A stretch of 64,000 nt of DNA from CBDCVA01 sp965222935 [NCBI: Candidatus Latescibacterota bacterium] (GCA_965222935.1 CBDCVA010000002.1:1116001-1180000), one strand, 5' to 3'. Positions 43,104 to 51,249 are shown, numbered from the stretch's first letter. The notes: generated by a model from the sequence alone, not told the origin. A program made the numbers and translations.

Positions 43104-43868
43104 CTAAGCAGCCAGCTCCTGCGCGTAAATCTCTCGCCGACTCCACGAGAGAGCGTTCATATCGTATTGTGCAAAGGCCCCAGTGATGTCCGAACTGATG
43201 TCTTTCTCTGTATCATTCAGGACGGCGTAGATGATCGAATCCCCGGGGCGTACTTTCCGGGTGTCTGTCCAAGCGAAGATAAGAGCAGTCGCATTCTCCC
43301 GATTAGGTTTGTTGATTGCCTGAATGACACGTTCTGGGCGGTCGCGTGAGGCGAGAATCACAAAATGGAACTTATGAACAAAGTCGCTTCGTCCTGTGAA
43401 CTGCACAGATGGTGTAAACCGGACTTCATTCAGACGGAGAAATTGCTCAACGTCCTCCGAGAAGAGCCTCGTGACCGTCGGAGTGGCGATTAGAAACATA
43501 TCGTTGACGGCTAGCATCGCCTGGAGTAATGCGTGCTTCTTCTGTGGGAAGTTGTATGACCTAGCCTCGACGATCAACTGATCACCCTCGTTGCGAACAC
43601 CGAAACCATTGAGAATGTTTCTCAGAAGTTCTTGGCGCCTCTGAGATTTCAAGTCACAGCCGGACAGAAGCAGGTCACTGATGGTATAGCCATCATCGGT
43701 GAGTAACAACCCTGCGTCCGTCTTCTTGACGTAAATTTGCATGTGGTCGTTGTGCCGGTCGAGGAACGGCGTAGTGATCTCGCAGATGCCATCGAACTCA
43801 GCCACCGTGATCTTGGCTTTAAGCCACGCCAGATAGGCAGCTACGAGGTCAGTGCAGGTCTGAGCCAT
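43104..43868 (-). CDS. DUF1828 domain-containing protein
   Basis: A 254-aa protein with an N-terminal DUF1828-like domain: TPFLDRHNDHMQIYVKK, LLLTDDGYTISDLLLSG and LKSQRRQELLRNIL are characteristic, followed by a DUF1829-like C-terminal half. Its biochemical role is unknown. GC is near 50%, well below the flanks, which suggests horizontal acquisition. It overlaps the upstream DUF6978-like gene by one base (TGATG), so they form a two-gene unit. Such pairs occur in variable islands and near restriction genes, and a defence or toxin-antitoxin-like role is a reasonable but unproven idea. Confidence 0.82.
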   Translation of the reverse strand: MAQTCTDLVAAYLAWLKAKITVAEFDGICEITTPFLDRHNDHMQIYVKKTDAGLLLTDDGYTISDLLLSGCDLKSQRRQELLRNILNGFGVRNEGDQLIVEARSYNFPQKKHALLQAMLAVNDMFLIATPTVTRLFSEDVEQFLRLNEVRFTPSVQFTGRSDFVHKFHFVILASRDRPERVIQAINKPNRENATALIFAWTDTRKVRPGDSIIYAVLNDTEKDISSDITGAFAQYDMNALSWSRREIYAQELAA

Positions 43869-44305
43869 CAGAACAAAACCCCTGCAATGACAGGTATCTC
43901 ATCAATGTTGCAGAACTTCAAGAAATCCACGAAGGACTGCTGCATGTTAGTGGGATTGGCAAACTTGTCAGCCGGTGCAGGGATTGCCCATCTATCAGCA
44001 AAGCCCTCGCGGTATAGATGCCGATGAGGACACGGGATCTCTTCACCATCGGGATTTGTATGTGGTCGGCCATCGACATCAAGACGCACTAGAATCTCCA
44101 CGAGTCGGTAGCGCTCTTGATAGGTATACTTACTCAAGCGGATGCGGCTCTTCCGATTGATGTCTACCATGAGCTCGTCCCGCTCATCCAGTGAGACAAT
44201 AGCGAGATGGCGAATCTCACCGGGTGTTGGGAACTGAATCGAGTCTTGGCTAGCGAGTTTCTTTGCCATTCGGATCAGAGCGTCCGCTTCAGCTTGCGTC
44301 AACAT
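43868..44305 (-). CDS. DUF6978-like small protein paired with DUF1828 gene
   Basis: A 145-aa acidic, soluble protein: LTQAEADALIRMAKKL, DERDELMVDINRKSRIRLSK and IPCPHRHLYREGFADRW. I believe it belongs to the DUF6978 group, with moderate confidence. A CPHRHLYREG segment with Cys and two His might bind metal. AT-richer than the flanks like its partner. The ATG is close to the 3' end of a decayed frame at 44324. Coupled translation with the DUF1828 gene suggests that the products interact. Confidence 0.72.
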   Translation of the reverse strand: MLTQAEADALIRMAKKLASQDSIQFPTPGEIRHLAIVSLDERDELMVDINRKSRIRLSKYTYQERYRLVEILVRLDVDGRPHTNPDGEEIPCPHRHLYREGFADRWAIPAPADKFANPTNMQQSFVDFLKFCNIDEIPVIAGVLF

Positions 44306-44659
44306 AGTGTAAGCGCCTCCAGCTTATGCCCGCACCATCGTCCGCTGTTCCCGGCTCTCGCTGAAGAGCTCCATGATGTCTTCGGCGATCCTTGGGACGC
44401 CGTAGCTCGTCCTCAATGTAGTGAACAGACCTGATGCCCGAAAAATCAACACTAACAATCTGTCACTCTCCACTCGAAATGTCCAATCAGTCGGTGAGGT
44501 TGTCCACTGCAAACAGCCGGTGTGTCGCAGAGGAGAGCATAGCTGACACCGCTGGCCAAGCGGTATTGTCGAATTCGCAGCCGACTCGATCAGGTTGTGG
44601 CCGGAACTGTTCATTGCGTTCTTCCGTTTTGTCCGTGGCCACTCGCAAGAGTTGCGGCC
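44306..44659. other. Gene-poor remnant zone with TGTCCA repeats
   Basis: No intact gene is present. A minus-strand frame ending at 44324 (...TTLRTSYGVPRIAEDIMELF...) looks like the C-terminus of an otherwise lost protein. At 44467-44506 three related units (TCTCCACT, TGTCCAAT, TGTCCACT) recur 13 and 21 nt apart, like the multiple short repeats at the ends of some insertion sequences. No transposase is visible. Confidence 0.4.
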
Positions 44660-44662
44660 GCG

Positions 44663-44883
44663 TTACAGCCCTGAAGGTTCGGTGCGCCCGTCCGTCAACT
44701 CCCTGTCACAGTTCGGTAGAAGCAGCTCTGTGAGGACAGCGAGCCTGAACAGGTCGATGAAGCCAGAGCGGTTGTCCAGCTTACGCACATGCTCTTCGCA
44801 GCACTCTTCTCGTAGACCGCGTCCCGCCACTCGTCGGCGAATGCGGCGGCGCGGGCACGTACTTCGTTCCAGGACAGGCGCAT
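44663..44883 (-). pseudogene. Decayed 5' end of a type II/IIG-like DNA methyltransferase gene
   Basis: The frame from ATG 44883 reads MRLSWNEVRARAAAFADEW and YEKSAAKS, and a second frame continues HVRKLDNRSGFIDLF. In intact class I SAM-dependent DNA methyltransferases of the MmeI-like group these two segments are joined by about 30 residues and lead to the catalytic domain. Here the join is deleted and frameshifted, and everything after ~75 residues is missing. It sits immediately downstream of mrr, so it was probably its operon partner. Confidence 0.7.
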
Positions 44884-44885
44884 GC

Positions 44886-45812
44886 CTAAAGGCCTTCCAA
44901 GTCGAAATAGTCCTCGTCAATCCGTTTGACATCGTACTGTATCTTCCGGCGCACGCCGATATTGTGTGTGACCATGAGGCGCGCGAGTTCTTCCCCGTCG
45001 ATCAGGACGATGCGCTTCGGACTCAGCGCCACATAGTCCTTGGCGGCGCGCGTGAAACCGGCGGTGGTGACGAACACACCCTTGGTCGTGCCCGCCGTAT
45101 CGATCGCGCCGGCAAAGTTGCGGAGGTCGTTTGCACCCACGGTTTGGCCGGCGGCGAATTTCTTGGTCTGAAGACAAACCTCGTCCAGGCCGAGCGCGTC
45201 TTCCCGGATCGTGCCGTCGATCCCGCCGTCGCCCGAGCGCCCGGTCACCCGTCCCCTCTCAGCATCGCCGCCGCCATAGCCAATGGCGATCAGCAAGTCC
45301 ACTACCAACCGTTCGAGAAACTCGGGCGCAGCTTCGCGAACCCGGTCCAGAACGTCACCTTCTAGCGCACCGTGCAGTTGCCGAGCGGCGCGTTCCAACG
45401 CTTCCTCCGGCGTATCCGCCGAATCGTCAGGCGGCGCGGGCGCGGTATCCCTGTTCGGCGACCGAACGCTCTTCCTCGCCGACCACTCGACATACGCCGG
45501 GTAGTTGCGAAGAACATTTTTGTCGATCCGCGCCGGTGCTTGGGCCAGTAGCCGTTCGCCTCCCGCCGTCAGCCGATAGACGCCGCGCCGAACCTTTTCC
45601 ACCAGACCGGCGCCCGCCACATATACCACCGCCCAACTGATCCGGTTTGTGAACACCGGCTGACCGCTGGAAAGCAGTTCCTGCATATCCTCGGGCGTCA
45701 GCCCTTCGGAAACGGAGACACGGGCGCGCACCTCGGAGAGAGGCATCCCCGCGCTCCCGGAAAGCGCCCTGAGGGCCGGGAGCATCAACGATTCAAAGTC
45801 GGGGACGGGCAT
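44886..45812 (-). CDS. Mrr-like restriction endonuclease
   Basis: A 308-aa protein with a winged-helix Mrr N-terminal domain (residues 1-90: SEVRARVSVSEGLTPEDMQEL, RRGVYRLTAGGERLL) and a C-terminal PD-(D/E)xK-type nuclease domain. Catalytic residues are Asp195/Asp199 (GDGGIDG) and Gln215-x-Lys217 (CLQTKKF). Mrr enzymes cut methylated DNA, so it can work without its own methylase. AAGGACG lies before the ATG. It is normal-GC, unlike the DUF1828 pair next to it. It and the decayed methyltransferase mark a restriction locus. Confidence 0.9.
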   Translation of the reverse strand: MPVPDFESLMLPALRALSGSAGMPLSEVRARVSVSEGLTPEDMQELLSSGQPVFTNRISWAVVYVAGAGLVEKVRRGVYRLTAGGERLLAQAPARIDKNVLRNYPAYVEWSARKSVRSPNRDTAPAPPDDSADTPEEALERAARQLHGALEGDVLDRVREAAPEFLERLVVDLLIAIGYGGGDAERGRVTGRSGDGGIDGTIREDALGLDEVCLQTKKFAAGQTVGANDLRNFAGAIDTAGTTKGVFVTTAGFTRAAKDYVALSPKRIVLIDGEELARLMVTHNIGVRRKIQYDVKRIDEDYFDLEGL

Positions 45813-45858
45813 GGGTGTCGTCCTTCGTTCGTTTCGTGCAGGATCGCCGCGACGCGGT

Positions 45859-46290
45859 TCACCGGGCGGATGCTTTGCACCACAGGTGCATGCCAGCGGC
45901 GCCCGTCACGGTCACGGCCAGCACATTGATGAAGGGCCACATGTTCATGTGAGCCTGGGCCGCCATGGGCGGCTCATGAGGATAGAAGGTGGCCAGCCAG
46001 TTCGCGAAGAACCATAGGGTCAGTATGACCGACCCGTAGAACGCCAGATTCACGCCCACATACCCGCGCGTGACCGGCCCGTTCTCATCGCCACCCAGAT
46101 CGCGTTTGCGAAGAGAGTGCACGACGAGAGCAATGACGATCGCCACCGCCTGGAACCAGTTCAGGACCTCCCAGACCGGATAGGCTTCGGAGCCCGGCTC
46201 GTGATAGACGGCTACGATCATGTAGTTGACAGCCACGACTACCGCCAAACCGACCAGATAGACGGCAATCAGTTGCCTCAGCGCGTTCAT
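45859..46290 (-). CDS. Four-helix membrane protein of unknown function
   Basis: A 143-aa protein with four hydrophobic segments (about residues 5-28, 45-60, 80-105 and 117-137). AAGGAGGG lies 6 nt before the ATG. No known motif; a loop RKRDLGGDENGPVTRG is on one side and PHEPPMAAQAHMNMW between helices 3 and 4. It precedes mrr by 46 nt in the same orientation, but composition and type suggest an ordinary chromosomal gene. Function cannot be assigned. Confidence 0.75.
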   Translation of the reverse strand: MNALRQLIAVYLVGLAVVVAVNYMIVAVYHEPGSEAYPVWEVLNWFQAVAIVIALVVHSLRKRDLGGDENGPVTRGYVGVNLAFYGSVILTLWFFANWLATFYPHEPPMAAQAHMNMWPFINVLAVTVTGAAGMHLWCKASAR

Positions 46291-46449
46291 ATCCGTCCCT
46301 CCTTGACAGTCGTGTTGAGCGTTCGTTGACCTGGGTCCAGTCCGACATCAGGAGCGTCTCGTTGAGATGCCGGGCGTACTCCTAGCGCCGCCGCCCGGAA
46401 GCGGACCGCCGAGCCTCATGCGCTTCCGCCGTCCTCCATGCGGCCGGGA

Positions 46450-47169
46450 TTACCCCCGCGCGTGGACATGCAGGCCGCACTCCTTCGTGTCGGGGTTCTC
46501 CCACCACCATCTACCGGCCCGCTCGTCTTCGCCGGGCTCGACGGCGCGGGTGCAGGGCTCGCAGCCGATACTTGGGAGGCCTCGATCGTGCAGAGCGTTG
46601 TAGGGGATGTCGTTCTCGCGGATGTACCCCCAGATGTCCTCGCCCGTCCAGTCCGTCAGCGGGTTGATCTTGTGCATCCCGTGGTGATCGAGGTCGACCT
46701 CGACTTTCTTCGTGTCCGACCGCGTCACATTCTGGTCGCGCCTGAGGCCGGTGATCCAGGCATCCAGCTCGCTCAGGGCACGGCCCAGCGGCTCCACTTT
46801 GCGGATGCCGCAGCACGCCTTGCGCATCTCCACCGACTGGTAGAAGCAGTTAAGCCCGTGCGTCCGCACCAACTCCTGGACTGACCCGGCCTCCGGGAAC
46901 ATCACCTCGATCTCGATGCCGTACCGCTCGCGGACGCGGTCCATCACGTCGTAGGTTTCCTGGTTGAGCCTGCCGGTATCCAGCGTGAAGACCCGCGCCT
47001 TTGGGTCGAGATTGACCATCATATCGATCAGCACGACGTCCTCCGCCCCGAAGCTCGAAGCCAGTGCGGCTCGCTCCCCGAACGTCTCGAACGTCCACGC
47101 CAGAGTGTCCTGGGGGCTCCACCCCTCGAGCGTCTCGTCTGCGGGGATGGTCACATGGGTGCGACTCAT
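46450..47169 (-). CDS. cysH: Phosphoadenylyl/adenylyl-sulfate reductase
   Basis: A 239-aa reductase that makes sulfite from APS or PAPS. The paired cysteines that bind a 4Fe-4S cluster are present (KACC, Cys119-120; GCEPC, Cys203 and Cys206), so the iron-sulfur APS-reductase type is likely. The catalytic cysteine is Cys231 in KECGLHV. SSFGAEDVVLID near residue 39 and ITGLRRDQNVTR are standard. GAGGAG precedes the ATG. Other sulfate-assimilation genes are not in the window. Confidence 0.94.
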   Translation of the reverse strand: MSRTHVTIPADETLEGWSPQDTLAWTFETFGERAALASSFGAEDVVLIDMMVNLDPKARVFTLDTGRLNQETYDVMDRVRERYGIEIEVMFPEAGSVQELVRTHGLNCFYQSVEMRKACCGIRKVEPLGRALSELDAWITGLRRDQNVTRSDTKKVEVDLDHHGMHKINPLTDWTGEDIWGYIRENDIPYNALHDRGLPSIGCEPCTRAVEPGEDERAGRWWWENPDTKECGLHVHARG

Positions 47170-47224
47170 AAGCGTTCACTCCTCATCTTTGGTGCCTGTC
47201 GTTGGGGGGCTGCGGCATCGCCAA

Positions 47225-47243
47225 CCCCGGGCTTGTCGAAGGG
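47225..47243. repeat. Dispersed intergenic 18-bp motif, copy 3
   Basis: CCCCGGGCTTGTCGAAGGG is in the 208-bp gap between the ferredoxin and cysH genes, related to the sites at 4973 and 27578. The rest of this gap shows no gene. Confidence 0.4.
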
Positions 47244-47377
47244 TCGTGGAACGGCTCCATCAAAGCCCCCGCCCCTCCGGTCCATCGCGTCCGAGAGGAT
47301 AGGTGGCTCGATCACTGCGACGCGCCTGGGCGTAAAATGTTTCCGCACCCCGCCTTAGCCAAGCCCTGTCCGGTCGG

Positions 47378-47605
47378 TCACAGTTCGGGATAAAGCTGCT
47401 TGCCGGTCTTTGCGTCGTAGAGGCTGATCGCGGTGGTGGGGCACTCCTCCGCCGCCTCGTAGAGCGCATCGTCGTCATCGCCCGCGGGATCGGTGATGAT
47501 CGCGATGCTCTCATCGTCGAGCGCGAAGGTGCTCGGTGCCGCATCCACGCAACAGCCCGCGCCGATGCACTTGTCGCGATCGATGACGATCTTCATGTTG
47601 TTCAC
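47378..47605 (-). CDS. Ferredoxin (3Fe-4S/4Fe-4S type)
   Basis: A 75-aa acidic electron carrier. Cluster cysteines occur in DKCIGAGCCVDAAP and in EECPTTAI; this spacing, with a modified second position, resembles single-cluster ferredoxins that serve cytochrome P450s or reductases. GTG at 47605 is favoured because GGAGG lies 10 nt upstream, whereas the ATG at 47596 has its nearest site 19 nt away. Its partner may be CysH or a short-operon protein, but this is only positional. Confidence 0.9.
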   Translation of the reverse strand: MNNMKIVIDRDKCIGAGCCVDAAPSTFALDDESIAIITDPAGDDDDALYEAAEECPTTAISLYDAKTGKQLYPEL

Positions 47606-47648
47606 GGTTTATGGCCTCCTCTATGGCTTCCCGACCTGCCTCGGGCGC

Positions 47649-47798
47649 TCATTCCACCTCGTGCATGAACGGGTCCCGGTCTAGCGCCCGGGCCACTCCC
47701 AATGCTTTGCGAGACCGCCATACCCCAACCACCATCAATGACCCAAGCCCCGGCGCAACGACCAGGACCAGCGCGATGAAGACGATCCGCTTGAGCAT
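47649..47798 (-). CDS. Small single-pass membrane protein (49 aa)
   Basis: An ATG behind CGGAGCCGG (GGAG 8 nt upstream) opens a 49-codon frame: MLKRIVFIALVLVVAPGLG continues as one hydrophobic helix to about residue 26, followed by a basic segment WRSRKALGVARALDRD and an acidic end. The positive-inside pattern suggests the C-terminus is cytoplasmic. No family recognised. It lies in line with the flanking small genes of the same strand and is probably in their operon. Confidence 0.55.
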   Translation of the reverse strand: MLKRIVFIALVLVVAPGLGSLMVVGVWRSRKALGVARALDRDPFMHEVE

Positions 47799-47825
47799 CA
47801 CACCGGCTCCGGATGGGACTAGGCC

Positions 47826-48062
47826 CTAGTCGTCGTCCTCGATCCAGCGGGCCTCGATCTCACCCGCCTCGACCTGAGCGATCAGTTCGCGCAGGATCCG
47901 ATCCATCTGATCGAGCGGGTGGGGTTCACCTTCGTAATAGAGGGTCGGAGGGCTGGCGAAGACCTCCGCCCACACCTCGTAGACGCCCCCGCCAGTGTCC
48001 ACCTCCAACGTCTCGCCTTCGCGCAGGCGGGTCATCATCTCGTCGTGGCTGAGCTCTTCCAT
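47826..48062 (-). CDS. Small acidic hypothetical protein (78 aa)
   Basis: A soluble 78-aa protein: MEELSHDEMMTRLREGETLE, then GGGVYEVWAEVFASPPTLYY and an acidic helix ending EARWIEDDD. The ATG at 48062 has TTGGGAAG just upstream, and the composition changes sharply before it. No family recognised. The gene order DUF971 - 87 aa - 78 aa - 49 aa - ferredoxin suggests a co-transcribed set. Confidence 0.6.
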   Translation of the reverse strand: MEELSHDEMMTRLREGETLEVDTGGGVYEVWAEVFASPPTLYYEGEPHPLDQMDRILRELIAQVEAGEIEARWIEDDD

Positions 48063-48094
48063 CTTCCCAAGGCCCGTGGGTCTCCCCTCGCTCC

Positions 48095-48358
48095 TCAATC
48101 CGAGCGGCCGTCGGGGCCCACCACGCGTCCGACGGCGTCGAAGATCTGCTCGTCGTTCCAGTCCGGATAATGGCCCCGCAGAACGTACGCGTAGACCGCC
48201 TCCTGCGGCCAGTCCGGGTGGCGCGCTCTGCAGGCCTCGTACGTCTGCTCGAGTGAGCGCCGTAGGGCCCAGCGCCGCCAGGTCCGGACGCCACACCATA
48301 CGCCTGCGCCCATGACGCCGGCCAGAACGAGTGCGACCTTGAAGCGATCTCGGACCAT
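48095..48358 (-). CDS. Small membrane-anchored hypothetical protein (87 aa)
   Basis: GGGAGGCGGGTGAGC precedes the ATG. The product has an N-terminal membrane segment (KVALVLAGVMGAGVWCG, residues 6-23), then a basic linker WRRWALRRSLEQTYEACRAR and a soluble helical tail with repeated tryptophan-proline turns (HPDWPQEAVYAYVLRG, HYPDWNDEQIFDAVG). The two similar halves of the tail look like an internal repeat. No known family. Confidence 0.6.
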   Translation of the reverse strand: MVRDRFKVALVLAGVMGAGVWCGVRTWRRWALRRSLEQTYEACRARHPDWPQEAVYAYVLRGHYPDWNDEQIFDAVGRVVGPDGRSD

Positions 48359-48378
48359 GCTCACCCGCCTCCCGAGCA

Positions 48379-48699
48379 TCAGGGAGACAGGAGCCACAAG
48401 AGCTCGTAGGAGTAAATGCCGGTGTCGTGACCGTCGCCCCAGGTGATCTGGATGGCGTAGCGGCCGACCTGCCGCACGTCGCGCACGGTGGCGTCCGCGC
48501 CCGGCACGCCGCCCGAGAGAATTTGCAGAGGGTTTTGAGCCGCCTTCTCTCGGAAATCGCGGCAGCCGGCGCATGGACACTCCCTACGCAAAAGCTCCAG
48601 CGGATAGACGCTCCGGTGGCCGTCCACCCACTCGATTGTCATCCGGCTCCCCTCGCGATCGACGACGATCGACGTGGGCCGGTGAGACGGTGCGTTCAT
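48379..48699 (-). CDS. DUF971 domain-containing protein
   Basis: A 106-aa protein with the gamma-butyrobetaine-hydroxylase-like N-terminal (DUF971) fold: MTIEWVDGHRSVYPLELLRR, the zinc-like CPCAGC motif, and IQITWGDGHDTGIYSYELL at the end. Stand-alone DUF971 proteins are often linked to iron-sulfur or Mrp/ApbC-related genes, which would suit the ferredoxin in this set. The ATG lacks a good ribosome site. The 150-bp stretch to the next gene shows nothing. Confidence 0.8.
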   Translation of the reverse strand: MNAPSHRPTSIVVDREGSRMTIEWVDGHRSVYPLELLRRECPCAGCRDFREKAAQNPLQILSGGVPGADATVRDVRQVGRYAIQITWGDGHDTGIYSYELLWLLSP

Positions 48700-48850
48700 C
48701 GGTGGAATGCCCTGTTGCCATCCTAAGCCTATCGCAAGATGAACCGAATGACGACTATTGCCGTTCACGTTCGCAGGGCTCCGCGCGGCTTGGCCCCTAC
48801 CGTGCGAGTGTACTGCGTTGGCGCATGACAGGCAAATGTTTGCCGCGGGC

Positions 48851-50218
48851 TCAGGGCAAGGATTCGGCGCACAGCGGGCAGGCATGACAGCGTACGGGAC
48901 CGCAGTACTCGCGCGCGACGTGGAGCAGGCCCTGCCCTCTGCGCGCGCCCCGCACGATCCGCCGCCGCCTCGCGTCGCCCCCGGCGAAGAAGCCCGTCAC
49001 GGCCCGCGTCAGGACGTTAGGGGCCAACGGCGGACGACGAGCGTAGGCTTCCCGCGCAGTGCGGGCCAGCGCTCGATCCCCCCGCCGCACTGCCCAGAGG
49101 ACGACCCATGGGATGAGCACGTTGACGGTGATGTCGTCGAGCCGCTCCTTCCCGATCGCCGGCGCATCGGGAGGTTCGCCGCGTGGGGTCCAGACCTCGC
49201 CTAGCGGCGTTTCCAGCGGCGCGCGGAGACACCTCAGGAACGCTTCGGGTTCATGCGGAACTCTCGTCAGGGGGGCCAAGAGGGCGGCAGCCGGTCCTTC
49301 GGCCAGAAGTCTTGGCAGCACGGCACCGAAGCCTGCGAGCCTGCGCGCGGGCTGATTCGCGGGGCGTACTCCGGCGCGGACCCAATCGCGGGCGCTCATG
49401 GGCTGGGTGGAGAGCGCACGCTTATGACGCGCCCAGTGCTCCACCACAAGGGCCGCCTCGGGACTGGAATCGGAGCCGGGCAGGAGCCCCGCTGTTCCCA
49501 GAAGGAGAGCCTGCGCGAGCCCCCCTGCCTCTGTGGGCGTCGCCGCGCGAAGGGGCCGGACCAGCCTCCTCACATCCAATCGCCAGGCCAGGGCCAGCAT
49601 CGGCTTCCGGTTGCGGGCGTAGCCTAGGGCCTCGAGTAGTGCCGCGTAGACGACTTGGTCGGGGCCGCTCCCCGCAAGCCACGAGGCGTACCGCCTCACC
49701 TTCCCTCCGAGCCGCAGGTCGCCCGCCCGGTCGAGCGCCCTGCCGATCAGCCGCAGCGGCCGTTCTCGTAGCTCGCCCGACCTCGGGCATCGCGTCGGTA
49801 GGGGGGCGTCCGCGCGGCGGCGGAGCTTTCGGCGGAGGCGATCCCACCCCTCGGTGAGGTGTTCGATCAGGACAAACGTCGGAACCCTGTGGCCCTCATG
49901 GGTGAGCACATCTCGGGCGGCTCCGGGGGCTGTGAGGACAGCGTGGAGAATGACGCCATCGTAAGCGGGGTCGGCGTCGTGGCGATGCGCGCGCCAGTCC
50001 GAGGGCCGGGCGTGGACCTCGACGTCTCCAACGAACCTCCGCCCATCCAGCCAAAGACAGGCACCCAGGAAGTCCGGGCCGCCCGCAGCGTTGGGCCGCC
50101 CCGGATGCTCAATGACGAGGCGGCGACCGTCGGTGGTGCGCAGTTTGGAGGCAAGCGACCGTCCCTCGGCCCACAGCCGCACGATGAGCGCCTCCGGCAC
50201 CGCACTTCGCGGCTTCAT
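48851..50218 (-). CDS. DUF2851 family protein
   Basis: A 455-aa cytosolic protein of unknown function. Family marks are RTTDGRRLVIEHPGRPNAAGG, then GPDFLGACLWLDG, FVGDVEVHARPSDW and VILHAVLTAPGAA in the N-terminal third, and a C-terminal cysteine cluster EYCGPVRCHACPLC, likely metal-binding. The N-terminal region looks nuclease-like (GDVEVHxRPSDW), which is only suggestive. No Shine-Dalgarno precedes the ATG; the promoter candidate at 50227-50255 would place the transcript start within about 3 nt of it, so a leaderless message is likely. Confidence 0.85.
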   Translation of the reverse strand: MKPRSAVPEALIVRLWAEGRSLASKLRTTDGRRLVIEHPGRPNAAGGPDFLGACLWLDGRRFVGDVEVHARPSDWRAHRHDADPAYDGVILHAVLTAPGAARDVLTHEGHRVPTFVLIEHLTEGWDRLRRKLRRRADAPLPTRCPRSGELRERPLRLIGRALDRAGDLRLGGKVRRYASWLAGSGPDQVVYAALLEALGYARNRKPMLALAWRLDVRRLVRPLRAATPTEAGGLAQALLLGTAGLLPGSDSSPEAALVVEHWARHKRALSTQPMSARDWVRAGVRPANQPARRLAGFGAVLPRLLAEGPAAALLAPLTRVPHEPEAFLRCLRAPLETPLGEVWTPRGEPPDAPAIGKERLDDITVNVLIPWVVLWAVRRGDRALARTAREAYARRPPLAPNVLTRAVTGFFAGGDARRRRIVRGARRGQGLLHVAREYCGPVRCHACPLCAESLP

Positions 50219-50226
50219 GGTTCAAT

Positions 50227-50255
50227 AAATTACTGCTCATATGTGTCTGTGTCAA
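50227..50255 (-). promoter_or_regulatory. Putative promoter giving a leaderless DUF2851 transcript
   Basis: Minus-strand TTGACA (50250-50255), 17-bp spacer, TAATTT (50227-50232). A start point 6-7 nt further on falls at about 50220, next to the ATG at 50218. The region is AT-rich against its surroundings. Confidence 0.45.
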
Positions 50256-50402
50256 TGCATTCGATATTGCCCTTGGCCTTCGAGGGCCAGGCGCCAGCGC
50301 GACGCGATTTTCCCATCCGTCGGGGTGGCGGTCACCGTGCGCGGCACGATCAGCGGCCCGGCACTCAAGACTGTGGGGAGAAGCCGGTGCTGCGCATTGC
50401 CG

Positions 50403-51224
50403 TTACGCCTCTCGCAGCCGTTCCAAGAGTGCGATCCCCTTCCGGACATCCTTAAATTGCCGCCTGCCGCTGATCTCTCGCTCGATCGTCAAAGGGCCCG
50501 TATAGCCCAGCGTCACAAGCTCGCGGACGAACGCCGGGATATTCACGTCCCCCTCGCCTAGGGGCACCTCGCGGCCCCAGGTCTCGCCCGGCCGGTCCGA
50601 CCAGACGGCGTCCTTCATGTGGACGCTGCGAACGTGGGCGCCGAGCCGGCGCAGGGCCGAGAGAGGCTCGCCTATGCCGTAGAGAATCATGTTGGCGGGG
50701 TCGAAGTTCACCCCCAGGTTGGGTCGCTCCACGTCCTGAATGAAGCCAAGGAGCGCCTGGGCGGTCTCCTGTCCCGTCTCAAGGTGAAATTCCTGGCCGC
50801 GCGCGGTGCAATCGTCGCAGATGTTCCGCACGATCTCGACCAGCGGGGTGTAGTCCGGGTTGGCCGGGTCCTCCGGGACGAAGCCCAAGTGCATGGCGAC
50901 GACCCCGACGCCCATGGCCTCGACGAACGCGGTAAGCTCGTGGGTCTGGGCGATCCTGATCCCGCGCGTCGCTTGCGGCACGAGCCCGACCGTCCGCCGC
51001 ACCGTCGGGATGTCGCGATAGCTCTCGCCCTCGAAACGGGGGAAAACCGCCGTGACGGTGAGCCCCAGCCTCTCGCACTCGGCGGCGATGCGGTGCGCCT
51101 CATTGGCCGTCAGGCGGTCACGCGGCGGTGCGTGAAGATGGACGCTGGAGGCGCCCAACTCGGCTGCCCGGTCGACCTTCTCGACCGACGTCATGATGCC
51201 GATGGCCAACGGTTTCAGTTCCAC
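50403..51224 (-). CDS. Sugar phosphate isomerase/epimerase family protein
   Basis: A 273-aa xylose-isomerase-like barrel. Metal-site motifs are visible: VVAMHLGFVP, EFHLETGQETA, NLGVNFDPANMILYG and VRSVHMKDAVWS. The GTG at 51224 is chosen because AGGAGAAGGGG lies 6-8 nt upstream; ATG 51242 is the alternative. It is the last gene of the aminotransferase/glycine cleavage operon, 25 nt after gcvPB. A role in supplying glyoxylate or hydroxypyruvate is conceivable, but this is inference. Confidence 0.84.
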   Translation of the reverse strand: MELKPLAIGIMTSVEKVDRAAELGASSVHLHAPPRDRLTANEAHRIAAECERLGLTVTAVFPRFEGESYRDIPTVRRTVGLVPQATRGIRIAQTHELTAFVEAMGVGVVAMHLGFVPEDPANPDYTPLVEIVRNICDDCTARGQEFHLETGQETAQALLGFIQDVERPNLGVNFDPANMILYGIGEPLSALRRLGAHVRSVHMKDAVWSDRPGETWGREVPLGEGDVNIPAFVRELVTLGYTGPLTIEREISGRRQFKDVRKGIALLERLREA

Positions 51225-51249
51225 GTCCCCTTCTCCTCGCATTTCCGTT

